A program made the position numbers and the translations under genes. Below, piece after piece: positions 9,892 to 21,518 of a DNA stretch of 64,000 nt. The notes beneath the pieces were generated by a model. That model made no database searches, had not been told where the DNA came from, and saw nothing but the letters and a program-made list of their open reading frames with translations. Source of the stretch: Coprinus comatus. Its lineage: Eukaryota > Basidiomycota > Agaricomycetes > Agaricales > Agaricaceae. The stretch's first letter is position 1. The number at the start of each line of letters is the position of its first letter. The stretch spans positions 1 through 64,000 of the forward strand of contig JAWPGT010000005.1 of assembly GCA_034638255.1 (NCBI GenBank), in the 5' to 3' direction.

Positions 9892-12129
9892 AGCATGTCA
9901 AGTTCTTCTAAACATGCCTTCAACCAATCATCATGGTCCTTCAGATCAAGTTTACCAAGATCATGGAATTGAACAGGAACATGTGGATTTTTCTTGGCAG
10001 CTTTTGCTAATAAAAATTTGATCCACTTAACTCCCCCTTCCTTGGCAATACATGTTAAATCAGACTCATCCAAATCTTCTGTGTCCATGGGAGGATCAGA
10101 TTCTGGTTCTTTTTTAGGGTGAATCCAACTAGGACCCTGTTGATATTGTTTGTGCTGCTCTTTGATTTCTTGTAAGCACCAATCAACTTCTTCAGGTGGA
10201 AGATCCTGTGGTTTAGGCAGCATATGTCTGTTATGCCAATAATTACCACAGAGTTGAGTTCACTCTTGGCAAGGAAGTCCCTCAAAGTCATGTTCATAAT
10301 CCCTCAATATTTCAGAAGGATGTTTCTTCTCCTGTAAATGTTGCCAGGTCTCCTTGGAACCTCATGCTGTTGACCAGAATGTCATGGTAACAGAGAAACT
10401 GGATGGGAGGGAGGCACACTTGAGTCTGCTGAACTAAATGAAGGAGCAGGAGAAGGAATACACTGAGGTGTATAGATTGGTTCATCTGCATAGCTCAAAC
10501 CATCACTGTCTTCATCCTCAGTTTCAACTGTGGGAGATGGATATGTTTTGGTTTTGGGAGGAGCTGGTGGAGATGGAGGAGGTGGAGGAACTGAGGGTCA
10601 ACATGGATGCATCAGTGTCCTCAGCCAATTAGGTTGAGGTTGAGTGTTGCTATAGGGCTCATGGGATTCAGGAGTATGATATTCATCATCACCATCAGAG
10701 AAATCTGAATCAGACAGAGGAGGATTTTTATGCTCAGAGGTATCCTTGCATTGAGATGTGTCATACTGGCATTTAGGGAACTAGTTTTTGTTGAAGATAT
10801 GTAGCAGTGGCAGCTCTGAAAATTACATTTCCTTTTTGATGGCACATGAATTTATGGTTTGTACCATCATAACCAATGAAAATCATGGCCTCTGATCTAG
10901 GAAAGAGCTTATTGTCTTGAACCTCCTTTGGCAGGTAAACATAAGCACCACATCTGAACATGTGTAAATACATGTAATTTACATTTGGTTTCTTTCCATA
11001 AACCATTTCCATGGGAGTTTTCCACTCAAGATGTTTGATGGGGGTGCAATTATACAAATGTACAGCTGTTTCCATAGCAAATTCCCACCAATTTTCCAGA
11101 AGACAAGCATAAAGTCACATGGCCTGCACCTTTTCCTGAATTGTATGATTCAGTCACTTAGCTCGACCATTCTGCTCATGAATATGAGGAGCAGACATCT
11201 CATGTACTATTCCATTTGTGCCAAACAATTCCTGTATTTCTTTTGAAATATGCTCCCCCCTGTTATCCATGTGGACATGTTTGATCTTTTGACCATTAGA
11301 TTGATTCTGCACCATAGCTACAAAATGCTTAAAGGCACTGAGCATTTTGGATTTATTGCATAAGAATACAACCCATGCAAAGGAGGAGTAGTCATCTATG
11401 AAAGTAATAACCCACTTGTAACAGTGGTAGGATAATGTTGAAAATTCTAGAAGATCTGAATGGATACATTCCAGATAAGCTTTAGCAGGAGAGTTGGATG
11501 GGGGGTGTGCACCTTCCTACAGCTTACTATGAGCACAACCATCACAGATCTCTCTGGAATTAGGAATAGAAAACTCAGGAAAGTTCTCAACATATTCCTT
11601 GAACTTCCTGAGAACATTCTTTGAAGGATGTCCAAGTCGATGATGCCACAAGTCATAAGCTGTGGTTCCAGGGAGAGAAAGACAATTACACAAGCCATCA
11701 TAATGTCTAATAATTCTCAAATGAAGCATATGAATGCCATCATGTAATCCCCTTCATGGTGTGAACATAAAAAGGGAACCATCAGCACATAGGATACAAG
11801 TCCCTGATAAGGCACCCTGGGTTGTCATTCCCTCAAGATAAAAAGTACTGGAAGACATGAGACGTCCAGTTAGCGTTTTAAGATAAAAGACCAGCCACAG
11901 TGCAGTAGTTGTTAGCTCACCATTAAGATTATACTGGATGAGGACTCTGCCTTTTCCACCAATGGTGACTTGGGAATTAGCAGTACTGGCTTTACCAAAG
12001 TCCCCCTTCCTCAAATTTGACAAAGTCATTCATCTCTCCAGTGAAGTGGTAAGATGTGCCTAAGTCAAGCATTTAGGAAGCAAAATCTTGGGTGTAGTTA
12101 GGAGACTTGGGGCAGGGGATTGATTAAAA
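9892..12129 (-). pseudogene. Copia pol remnant: retropepsin tail, pre-integrase and integrase
   Basis: From right to left, a retropepsin-like LDLGTSYHFTGEMNDF (normally DSGTS; here Ser is replaced by Leu) lies near 12075. The gag-pre-integrase zinc-binding LWHHRLGHPSKN...CDGCAHSKL follows near 11690-11520, then the integrase core with HMDNRGEHIS, NGIVHEMSAPHIHEQNGRAK (11345-11154) and a C-terminal VHLYNCTPIKHLEWKTPMEM segment (11075-10773). The stretch 10640-9892 is a degraded linker toward RT. The frame is broken many times, so this is a fossil. Confidence 0.85.
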
Positions 12130-12909
12130 TGGTAACAAACAGGTACCACTAGTTGTAAAAAAAAGGGTACCACTAGTTGTTTTAATTGGGTACATACATA
12201 TGTTCCTTTCATTATACATATGTATGTGCCTTTTATTGTACATATGTTTGTATGTATATACCTATTACTATTATATGATGCATTTTTTCATGACTAATGA
12301 TGATTTTCTACACTTTTAGTTTTGTCATATGCAAAAAAAAAAAAAACATAAGTTATAGTAGGATTCTACTAAAAATGTGAGTTGTTTAGTAGGTTTCTGC
12401 TAAAGGTATGACTTCTTTAGTAGAAACCTACTAAAGATATGAGTTCTTTAGTAGGTTTCTGCTAAAGAAGTGAGATTTTTAGTAAGATCCTACTAAAGAA
12501 GTGAGGTTTTTAGTAGGTTTCTACTAAAGGTATAACTTCTTTAGTAGGTTTCTGCTAAAGGTATGAGTTCTTTAGTAGGTTTCTACTAAAGAACTCATAC
12601 CTTTAGCAGAAACCTACTAAAAACCTCACTTCTTTAGCAGAAACCTACTAAAAACACATATGTTTAGTAGATTCCTACTAAACAACTCACATTTTTAGTA
12701 GAATCCTACTATAACTTATGTTTTTTTTTTTGCATATGACAAAACTAAAAGTGTAGAAAATCATCATTAATCATGAAAAATGCATCATATAATAGTAATG
12801 GGTATATACATACAAACATATGTACAATAAAAGGCACATACATATGTATAATGAAAGGAACATACATATGTACCCAATTAAAACAACTAGTGGTACCTAT
12901 TTGTTACCA
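12130..12909. mobile_element. Giant palindromic element with a 31-bp hairpin array
   Basis: The outer arms (about 12130-12356 and 12700-12909) are near-perfect inverted repeats beginning TGGTAACAAA and ending TTTGTTACCA; both include matching A/T tracts and TACATATG blocks. The centre (about 12357-12712) holds twelve units spaced 31 bp apart. Each is itself a small inverted repeat of the form TTTAGTAG-N5-CTACTAAA, separated by a 10-bp spacer such as GTATGAGTTC. No ORF is present. I could not find a convincing TSD. It looks like a non-autonomous DNA (foldback or MITE-like) element inserted in the Copia pol gene. Confidence 0.8.
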
Positions 12910-12959
12910 CTTTTGGGTCGTCAGCTACCTGGGAGACTTTTTGTAAGCTCCACACTTAC

Positions 12960-13494
12960 TGTTATGATTCTTGCCTATACCTCTGTTTTGGTATAGATGA
13001 TGCTATGATGGACCTCTTCAAGGTGCCCATAGGAGGAGAACATCTACTCTTACTGAGACTACTTTCAGGGGACAACCTCCATAGTACTCAGACTGTAGAT
13101 CACAGGTGTTTCTTACTAATAAGCTGTTCATGCAAGAGTTAGAGCTGACTCTGAGTTCTAGGGTTATCAAGGTAGAGGCGGAATGATGATAGCAAGTAGA
13201 ACAGGGACTTAGACATTAGAGTATTAAGCTGAAGCTTAATCTCTATTGCTGTCCATGTATTTATACAACTATGATGTACAGGTTGTAGGCTGTGTGTAAT
13301 ACATGTGAGATAGGAGGGTGAAACTATCTACTGCTGAAATGATAAGTGAAATGACAAGTGGAAGCACATAGAAACTACTAGTCTGAGGCTATATAAAACA
13401 CTAGTCCAAGGCTATGTGAAACAAGTAAGAGAAAGTACACTATCATCCATCATTAGTTCTAATGATTAGTCATGATAAATACAAAACCATAACA
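12960..13494 (-). repeat. Solo LTR, 535 bp, with CTTAC target duplications
   Basis: The unit starts TGTTATGATTC and ends CCATAACA, and is flanked by CTTAC at 12955-12959 and 13495-13499. On the minus strand a TATAAATACATGG block resembles a promoter, so I assign minus orientation. It has no relative elsewhere in the window. Confidence 0.87.
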
Positions 13495-14487
13495 CTTACA
13501 TTCAGATCCATTGATATCTTTACCAGATGTCTATGCCAGGATTTTCTTACAGAAATATTTTGAAGGCAGCATAATCAGTCATTCATTCACAGTAAGCAGT
13601 GTTACAGAAAAAGTAATAATGCAATCAACAGACAGTACTCTACAAGTCCCAGCAATCCAGTCCAATAGTCCATCAACAACACCAGACTGAGGAGCGGGAG
13701 GTACACTTGTGGAGTCCCAGAAGTGTTGAACTTCTGGGTCCATTCTGGATTCTGGCATTAGTGGATGAATGGTTACCTGGTGGAGAATGTATGTACTGGT
13801 ACCCCTCATTATCCTTGGTGTATTCTGAGATCTCATTGTTCATGTAATCCTCATCAGGGACACATGGTACTTCTTTAATAGAAGCACAAGGGACCAGTTC
13901 AGCCATGGGGATATCACAAGGTGGAAGAACCTTGGAGATTGCAGAAAGCACCTTCTTAGATGCCAGCTCATTGACTTTATGCTTCTTAGAGTCCTCAGAC
14001 TCAGAGAAACTGACACAAGACTAGTACTTCCACATGATCTCATGCTTCCTCTGCTGCTTTGGAGTTTTACCAATGAAGCCCAGAGAACTGAAGTCCTGCA
14101 ATGGGAAAGAAGTAGATTCCTTTGGGGGTGAGGCATCATGGATCCTCTCAATAAGAGAGTGAGTAGAAACTGGAGAAGGGGTTATAAAGAGAGAAGCTTC
14201 GGTAGTGAGAACAATATTCATAGCCTGATCATCTGTAACTTCCTTGGCCTTGCCACTACCATGTTTGCCACATTTCCTTTTCTTCTTTTCAGCCTTGCTA
14301 GAACTACCAGGATTTGATTGTTGCTGCTGCTGCTGCCCTTGTAGGCACTGCTGTTGTGGCTACTTCTGGTTAGTCTGGTTCTTGTTTTGGTTCAAGGTCT
14401 GATGGGGTTTAGTCTTATTAAAGTTCTTAACCCTGGAAGCTTTGGAAGAACCTGAGGCTTGTGCCTGGCTGCAGGAATTGCACCAAG

Positions 14488-14782
14488 TGTCAGGATTGCT
14501 CCAGGCAGTCCCAATGTCAGGAGTTGATGGAGTTGTAGCTTGTGATCACTTTTCTGATCATGTGGTGTTACTGTGTGATGTCACAGCTTGTAGAAGCATC
14601 CTGCAGACACTTGGTGACCTTCTAGTCTCATACCATTGTCTGCAGGTGAGTAGTTATAGTTTAATATCATGTTCTAGTCTCATACCATTGTCTGCAGTAT
14701 ATCTCACTCATTTCTTAATCAATCAACTTCGTTCCTTTGTTATTCTACGCGTCCCGTCGTGCTCTACGTTCCTGCGCTTACA
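14488..14782 (+). repeat. Solo LTR (family A) in Copia gag
   Basis: A 295-bp LTR, TGTCAGGATTGC to CCTGCGCTTACA, is flanked by CCAAG at 14483-14487 and 14783-14787. It is nearly identical in reverse to 5238-5532. Confidence 0.93.
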
Positions 14783-15006
14783 CCAAGCACTAGCAATTGC
14801 ATTCTGGACTATCTGCACCATGAGGGATGAAAGATCATTACCATATTGAACAAGGAGTGCAGCCCTGGTTGTAGCCCATTGCTGGGGGATGTATGTCATC
14901 AACATCAGAGCTCAAAGAGTCTGTGGGACATTGATTTCAGGGGTAGCATTCTCTAACTGGATAAAGTAGTTGATGAATGTTGTGATTTCCTTAGAAGGAT
15001 CATCAG

Positions 15007-15226
15007 TGTTGAACTATTATTAGTTCTACAATGACATTCTCTAAATGGCATTATACTTGATGAACATGTGACTTAATATGTTCTTGCATGGACTATTGTA
15101 GATTAGTATATAAACTTGTAATATCTGCATTATATACTTCAGTTCCTCTTCTACTTCAACCACCACCCTCAGTAAGTCCAGAGTCATACATATCCATACA
15201 TCACATGCTACACTCTTGTTTTAACA
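15007..15226 (+). repeat. Short solo LTR in Copia gag
   Basis: A 220-bp unit, TGTTGAACTATT to TTGTTTTAACA, is flanked by ATCAG at 15002-15006 and 15227-15231. It contains a TATATAAAC promoter-like box. Its removal rejoins HLSGS to DDPSKE in the gag frame. Confidence 0.88.
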
Positions 15227-15952
15227 ATCAGATCCAGAAAGATGGAAGGAATCAGCAGATACATACAACTTGTATGCAGAGCCAGCAGAGAAAGTTCCAT
15301 AGGTATCACAGAGATGAATCCAGAGCTCGGCAGCCCTAGTGTGACCATAATGTAGTATGTCATCACTCAACCAGGAATTAAGCATCCCAAGAGCAAAAGC
15401 ATTGCAGTTGTTGTAAGCATATTTGCTGCTCTTAAGTCACTTTGGGGCAAGCACATTGGGCAGGTATGGTATCTGTGGCTACAACTGCAGACTGCGCAGG
15501 GCCAGGAATAGGATGAAAGTACCCATTCTGGATCATAGTGGAGATGGACCAGCCTTCCAAAGTAATCATGGCCACACAAATGAGAATGTGTTGTGACCAA
15601 ATTGGCCAGTCAGCAGAGCCTTTGAGAATAGGAAGAGTGGGGATGAGTTGTGACATGATAAGAGATGAAAGATATTGTTCTACAACAAAACACAAGTTAG
15701 CATCATGTTGGGTGCTGCAATTACTCATACAGACAACAGAGCTATGAGCCTCCCTCCTAACTGAGTATGATAGGAGTGAACAACTCTGACACCAGGGAGG
15801 CAGAAATCTTTGCAGGACCATCGTGAGACTCATACACTCCAGGTTGGTCAACACCACCTTCTGCCTCTTACAGTGAGACACATTATCTGGATGAATATCC
15901 AAGACAGTTTGTGAACCACTAGAGTCATACTGGCTAGTCAGGGCCCATAACC

Positions 15953-16329
15953 TGTTGAAAGCAACATATAGACAAGTAAAGTGTGTCATTGGATAGGTAC
16001 TCACAGTTATATGAGAAGGTGGTTAGCATTGTAGAAGTGTGAGGAGAGCAAGAAAGGTAGTATATGAACTGTAGAAATAAAGTACATGATAATGCTCTTT
16101 ATATACTGTAATGCTATGGTCCATGCTCACTAATCCTAAGGTTATGTGTAACTACACTTTCTAACATGCATACAAAGCATGGAGGTAAAACACTAATCTA
16201 CTTAGTAATGAACACTGAGAGATTATTCAGTGATATATAATAAGTGCTATATATAAGCAGCTAAGTTAGTGCTTAGTGAGCAGCTATGTAAGTACTTGGT
16301 AAGCAGCTTAATTAGTAATCACTTCAACA
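15953..16329 (-). repeat. 5' LTR of the Copia element (family C)
   Basis: On the minus strand it runs from TGTTGAAGTG (16329) to GCTTTCAACA (15953), with matching inverted ends. GGTTATGGGCCC follows directly (15952-15941) and fits a primer-binding site. The same ending and the same 12 bases recur at 16937-16926 in the second Copia remnant. Confidence 0.8.
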
Positions 16330-16883
16330 TAAGTCCTTGAGGGCTTGGCCTTAATGGGGGGGGCACTGTCATGTACCATGCTACCAACTAACCTTCCAAC
16401 AACTCTTCTGACCTTCCAACAGTTCTAACTGTCAATCTTGCTATTGGTTGCCAACCTCTTGGACCTCTTTCACTTGTTCCTCATTCTATCCTAACTTCCT
16501 GTTTTGGTTATTACCTTTTTGGTCAGCATCACCCTTTTTAATATGTCAGCCTATTGTTTCTGTTATCTTATGTTTTGATATGTTATATCCCAATATTGGT
16601 AAACAATGTATTTAATTGCTAGTCACTCATGTACATTCCTTAGTCTGATATCAACATGGTATCTGTACTCACTCTCTGTCTCTGTCTTGTTCTGACTCTA
16701 AGTCAATCTTGTAACTTCTCTCATTCTCTACTCTTCTCTGTAATTCCCTCTGACATTCTTTCTGACTATTCAGTCCTCTTGCAAGTGAGGCTAATTGCAG
16801 TATTGGAAGGGTGCAACACATACATTGAAGCTGAAGCCTCAATCCAATGTTGCTAGCTCACCCTCTGATCCCTGTTCTTAACA
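16330..16883 (+). mobile_element. 3' end of a Gypsy element: polypurine tract and LTR (family B)
   Basis: A short coding tail is followed by an eight-G polypurine tract (16356-16363), CAC, and a 517-bp LTR (16367-16883), TGTCATGTACC to GTTCTTAACA. The LTR is the plus-strand sister of 8003-9015. The upstream body is missing because the Copia element inserted at 16329/16330. The right flank CTAGG has no left partner inside the window. Confidence 0.78.
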
Positions 16884-17112
16884 CTAGGTTGCTCTCTAAA
16901 TTTGGGAAGTCATACTAGCTTAGCAGGGCCCATAACCTGTTGAAGTGAGCATGAGTACAAGACATAGTAATATCAAATAGTATATGCACAAAGTGGTAGA
17001 TAGTTGTTTGTAGGGCTTGTGAGAGACAAGTGAGAATATAGTTATTGGAACTGAAGAAATAATACAGGACAAAGTACACTACTTATAGGAGAAAGTAATG
17101 GTCCATGCTATG
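16884..17112 (-). mobile_element. Second Copia remnant: leader, primer site and 3' part of LTR
   Basis: Positions 16938-17112 (minus) are the 3' portion of a family C LTR ending TTCAACA, followed by GGTTATGGGCCC (16937-16926) and about 40 bp of leader. The LTR is cut at 17105-17112 (ATGCTATG), the hAT target site. Its missing 5' portion lies in the opposite orientation at 19665-19877. This pairing is part of the evidence for the inversion. Confidence 0.82.
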
Positions 17113-19223
17113 TAGGGATCAGCAGGGGTAATCCCTGGGTGAGAAATTCAGTACCCCTACCCTACCCCAGCCTACCCATATCCGTCACTAATGGGTATGG
17201 GTTTCTTGGGTATGGGTACGGGTTACTGAAGGGTAACCCAGGGTCATGGGTCACAAGTCACACCAGACACATTTTCGAAAGAGACAAAGTCCAATTTTTT
17301 TGTGTACTCAAACAAGACAAATCTGATACTAACTAATCAATGTTATCCTATCCTACTTCTAATGTATCACTTGGACAAGTATCACAAGCAGTAATTACCT
17401 TCAATACATCACTATGTTTTATTACTCCCTTTTTAAACCATTCTCCAAGACACATAAGAGCATGTGTGGACTGCGCACTGAACTGATTCTGAGTGTGAGG
17501 GAGAATTGATCTTGCCTCACTAAAGATATGTTCAACAGAGACTGAAGAAGCTGTATAAATAGTAAATATTTTGTGATTTTAGACAGAATTTATTAACTCT
17601 GCCAACTCACCTGGTATACTAAGATAGTCCAAGGCCATGCATGAAAGATGTGGGTATATCTTGGAGTTAGTAGTCCACCAAGCTATAGGGTCAACATGAC
17701 CATGTAACAGATCCAATCCAAGATATTGGCTTAACTCATCAGTATCCTCATCACTACTTGCATCATCATCATCAAAGTATATATGGTCAAAGGGGTTATC
17801 TTTTGATGGATTGATACCATCTCGCTATAAGTTATATCTTAATAAGCTTATGAAAGAGACTAGAGAAAAGATTAAGAATGTACCTGAGACTCTGTGGTCT
17901 GTACAACTTCAACATCACTGGATTTATATTTCTTAGCTGATCATGACTCTACCAACCTTTTTGCCTCCTGAATCCAGCTCTCCTCCCACTTCTTCTTTCA
18001 GAAATACTGTAATTTATGTGATGGATGGAGAACTAGAGAGGCCTTGAGTTTATATTCATAACATGATTCAAGTTTAACATTAAACTTACCCATCAAAATT
18101 CAGTAGACCTCTGATTCATCAGTTTTAGTATAGTACTGGTTGAGAGTGGTCTTTCCAACTTGTAGAGCACTTAAAATAGCATTTGGGAATTGCTGGCTAG
18201 CAATACTTGTTGTCAGGAGGTCATCAATCTTATCCATAGGTGGGATAACAGATGATGTGCTTGAAGTCTTGTATGAAAAGAATAATGTTGCATTATAGAA
18301 TATCTATGAAATTGAATTATATATTATTTGTGAGGTTCAAGACAAAGGTGGAAATGAAGACAACATACCTTTAAAGCATTTCGCAGTTGTTCAGCCAAAG
18401 CCCATTCCTCAGCCTTCAGTTGAAACTCACAAAGTCCCAGATCTACATCACTTGTTATAGATTTTACTGCTGCCTTATAATCAATAGCAAACACAAGCAT
18501 TAGATATGTTGAGTTCTATCATGTTACAACATTGTGTGGCATGACCTGATCTTTAAGTCCAACTTGTAAAACAATTTGATGCCACTTCAGAAGGAGACCT
18601 GTTGATGAACAAGTGATGGCAATAGCAGTTCATCAAATCTAGATAAGTGAGTTATGGTAGAGTAGAGAGAGGGGGGAGGGAAAGAGATATTATAAGTAGT
18701 GGAAAGAGTGAATGTGCAAGCGGTGAGCACCTACCTTATACAGAACATTCCTTATTGGGAGTGTTTGTTTGTCAAGTGTTGCCCTTGCAATGTCAGTCAT
18801 CAATTCTCACTCATCTATCCATCCCTCCATGTTATCTGGCTCTTCATACTCATTACCTTCCCCATTTCCAAGAGCATTCATATCTACACCCTCATCATCC
18901 TCATCATTATCTTCAAGATTGTCACTTATTAATACAACATGAGTATTATCTCGAGCTTGCCCTTTCCTTGTATTGAATTGTTGAAGAATACTCTTAACAA
19001 CTAGGTTTATTATGTGAATGAAGCACTGAGAGTGGCTAAGCAATCCATTAAAAGATGCAACTGATAATTCCATCTCTTTTAGCATTGAGTTATTATTTGA
19101 TGCATTGTCACAAGTTACTGTAAGAATCTGTACTTATTGTAAGTTATGAGATGTAATACTCATTCATTTACTTACTTTATCTTTGATTCCATAATCCTCT
19201 AGTATTGTGACGAATACCTCTGC
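17113..19223 (-). mobile_element. hAT transposon, 3' half (inverted relative to the 5' half)
   Basis: The terminal sequence TAGGGATCAGCAGGGGTA starts at 17113 next to the 8-bp duplication ATGCTATG (17105-17112), the reverse complement of CATAGCAT at 19870-19877. The element ends at 19223 against an LTR. The half carries the middle and C-terminal parts of the transposase. The matching 5' half is at 19878-21518 on the other strand. Confidence 0.9.
17348..19223 (-). pseudogene. hAT transposase, C-terminal half
   Basis: From 19223 downward the frame reads EVFVTILEDYGIKDK (followed by a small gap), LTVTCDNASNNNSMLKEMEL and HSQCFIHIINLVVKSIL, the usual hAT catalytic core. A run of Asp/Glu follows, then degraded sequence. 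The gene ends with a hAT dimerisation block SVSVEHIFSEARSILPHTQ...ALMCLGEWFKKGVI and a TAG at 17348-17350. Several stops and frame changes lie between. The first codons continue exactly from the N-terminal half that ends at 21513. Confidence 0.88.
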
Positions 19224-19615
19224 TGTAAGGGTGACTCACGTCGGTGACGAACGGCCCGACAACTAGCAAGGAATCCAAAGTTATATTTGATCGGAAACAT
19301 ATTACAGAACAGATACAACATACCTAGTGAGGAATCCAAAGAGAAAGAGTAGGGGATTCACTTGCACAGGCTACACACAATATATACTACTATACAAACA
19401 GAGATGCCAGCTATTGTCCAGAGGGATGTCATAACATGGACAATGGGAACAATGGGGGATGAGTCACATGAGGGGGCAAGTCGTGAAAGCATGAAGTTGG
19501 GAGGTGTTCCGATGGAAGTCAGAACATCAGAGGATCGGTTGGTAGTTGGTGTGTCAGTGTAAGGGTCAGTGGTCGGTGTGTCGGTGTAAGGGTCGGTGAG
19601 GAAGGTCCCCTTACA
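19224..19615 (-). repeat. LTR (family D) at the left breakpoint of an inversion
   Basis: A 392-bp minus-strand copy, TGTAAGGGG (from 19615) to CCCTTACA (at 19224). Its two flanks do not match each other: TCTGC at 19219-19223 and GGAGA at 19616-19620. Each matches, as reverse complement, the outer flank of a different LTR: GCAGA at 21514-21518 and TCTCC at 29722-29726. It is therefore a recombinant LTR. Confidence 0.92.
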
Positions 19616-19664
19616 GGAGAGGGAAAGAAGAAGAAGGGAAGGAGGAAAGATGAAGAAGTCAAAG

Positions 19665-19877
19665 TGTTGAAAAGAAGGACTATTATTAGATAGTCACATG
19701 ACTCTTTTTCATTTGTTTCATTTCACTTTAGTATTACTCTCTTGCAGCATTATATGGCAGCTCCTTATTGGTTGAGTTAGTGTTTCATATATGTGTTTCA
19801 ACTCCTATATCAACTCCTGTTTCATGTATAATTACCTGACATGTTGTAGACACCTGACTCCTTTCTAGTCATAGCAT
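19665..19877 (+). repeat. 5' part of the second Copia LTR (family C)
   Basis: The unit starts TGTTGAAAAG and runs to the hAT target site CATAGCAT (19870-19877). It aligns with 5533-5690, which continues without a break through the site. The 49 bp to its left (19616-19664) are purine-rich flanking DNA with no feature I recognise. Confidence 0.78.
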
Positions 19878-21518
19878 TAGAGAATAGCACAGGTACTGAA
19901 AACCCATGGGGTCAGAGGCCAGGTAAGCCATGGGTAGGGTATGGGTCACAAACTTGTTACCCTCCTAGGTACCCCTACCCTTGATCATGGGTCACGGGTA
20001 AATTTATCTAAAAAAGGAAGTATAATTATATATAGTCATATACTTGCAAATCCCTGTGACTCACTACTCACATTTGACACTGTGTCAAACTGCTAGGAAA
20101 TTATTACCTATCAAGTAGATACCATCAAATCCACTAGTACTGAGTAACTACATGAAAAAATTATCCCACTTTGCCTTCAACCACATCCATCTTCAACCAA
20201 CATCTATCCTCAGTTTCAATCCTCAGGTGAAGCATACCATGTCTTTGGAAACTATACCACTACCATCTACACAACAAACTGTTTCAAGTTCTACTCCTAC
20301 AGCTATAGGAAAATGGAAATGTATCACCCCACTAATGCCTGATGGAACACCAGCTATTGTTCTAGGCTCACTGCTTCTCTCTAAAAAGAAAAAGGGCAAC
20401 AACACTGAACCTACTGCCAGCATAACTACTCTAGGCCAGAACATACCTGAAGTTTCACCTCCAAACCAAACTTCTAATCCAAGTATTCCCTATGAAGCCA
20501 TTACAGATACTAGTGATAACAAGTTTCTACATGTGGATACTGAGGTGGAAGAGTCAGAAGATGAAGCTTCAGAGATTCAGGTCATTGGTAAAAAGAGTGT
20601 TGAGGTAATTGAGTCAGCTGAGGAAGAGCTTTGTGAGTTCTTATTCTTTTCATAAGATTAGAGGCTTACAAGTATACTATATTGTATTCTGGCAGCTTGT
20701 TTACAAAGAGAATGGACATTGTCAATATATGGATTCTTCCATAAAGTTCCTGTTATTGTAGAAACAGGAGTTCCCAAATGACAGTGCCATGACTTTCTTT
20801 GTATAAAAGAACATTGTTGAGGCCATTCATGTTACATTCAACAGTTTCTTGATAAAACTGATTGTAAATTGACTGGAAACCTTCACAAGCATGTGAAGGC
20901 TTGTTGGGGAAAAGAAGTAGTTGAGAATGTTAGTAAAGAAGATCCCAATAAAGTATGAGATGCACTTGGCCAGCCATTAAAAAAGACAGGAACATTAGAT
21001 ATGATGTTGAAGTCAACAAGTGGAAAGGTTGTATATTCTCTGAGTCCATTGAAAGATGCTGCCAGGTATGTTTTTAGTACTTTAAAATATAAAAAAAAAC
21101 ACCACTTACATGTTTCTAGAGTTGAAATCATTGTTTGGATTACCATTAATAAACGGCCCTTTAGTATTGTAAAGGACCAGAGTTTCCTTGTACTAATGAA
21201 AACTGGCCACCCAGATTTCTTCATTCCTTCACCAGATACCATTACCTGAGATATTTGCTGAGTTTTTGTACATATGCATCACCTTATAGCAACTGAACTT
21301 CAGGTAAGGTAACATAAAACAAAATCTTGATATGTACTTATATGTTATGTACAGAACTACCCTGGTGATCTCAGCTTTTCCACTGATGCTTGGACTGCTA
21401 CAAACAACCAAGCATTTGTGGCATTTATAGTCCATTACATTGTTGAAGGGGTTGTAGTAGCTCGACTTCTTGATCTTGTTGAGGTGGCATATTCTCACAG
21501 TGGGCAGAACCTAGCAGA
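19878..21518 (+). mobile_element. hAT transposon, 5' half
   Basis: It starts with the terminal inverted sequence TAGAGAATAGCACAGGTACTG next to CATAGCAT and ends at GCAGA (21514-21518), the duplicated target of the chromovirus. A subterminal region with repeated CATGGGT/GGGTA motifs (19900-20000) mirrors the other end (17130-17250), as hAT elements often show. Confidence 0.9.
20152..21518 (+). pseudogene. hAT transposase, N-terminal half
   Basis: The first readable block is a Ser/Thr/Pro-rich N-terminus (20152-20655) ending in an acidic stretch. After a degraded segment come FSTDAWTATNNQAFVAFIVHYI and ARLLDLVEVAYSHSGQNLA, a conserved hAT block with its DAWT signature. The frame is cut at GCAGA by the chromovirus LTR. 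Joining AAC CTA GCA to GAG GTA TTC from the reversed half restores NLAEVFVTILEDYG. Confidence 0.87.

Larger units (their letters stand above)
13500..15952 (-). pseudogene. Copia gag remnant
   Basis: The gag starts near 15666 with MSQLIPTLPILKGSADWPIWSQ, the usual N-terminal block of Copia gag. After a frameshift near 15430 it continues as LKSSKYAYNNCNAF, then AAELWIHLCDTYG...SFHLSGS, DDPSKEITTFINYF, YIPQQWATTRAALL and NAIASAW|CNSC. Two solo LTRs interrupt it (15007-15226 and 14488-14782), and the peptide reads through when each LTR and one TSD copy are removed. A Gln-rich run and Lys-rich KKKRKCGKHGSG follow near 14340-14260, then MNIVLTTEASLF...KHEIMWKY to 14021 and a tail to about 13650. 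No intact zinc knuckle is visible. Confidence 0.82.
9016..16329 (-). mobile_element. Ty1/Copia retrotransposon, 3' truncated, riddled with insertions
   Basis: From right to left: 5' LTR (16329-15953), primer-binding-site-like GGTTATGGGCCC (15952-15941), gag, retropepsin remnant, integrase and the first half of reverse transcriptase, ending at the Gypsy insertion at 9015. The body is interrupted by solo LTRs at 9522-9886, 12960-13494, 14488-14782 and 15007-15226 and by a palindromic element at 12130-12909. Each solo LTR has a 5-bp TSD and, where I tested it, removing the LTR rejoins the reading frame. Stops and frameshifts elsewhere show an old, dead copy. Confidence 0.88.

Noticed and set aside
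12357..12712. CRISPR-like array of 31-bp periodic repeats
   Set aside because: The 31-bp units are themselves inverted repeats with short near-identical spacers, lie inside a larger palindrome in eukaryotic transposon DNA, and have no cas genes. This is a foldback or MITE-type structure.
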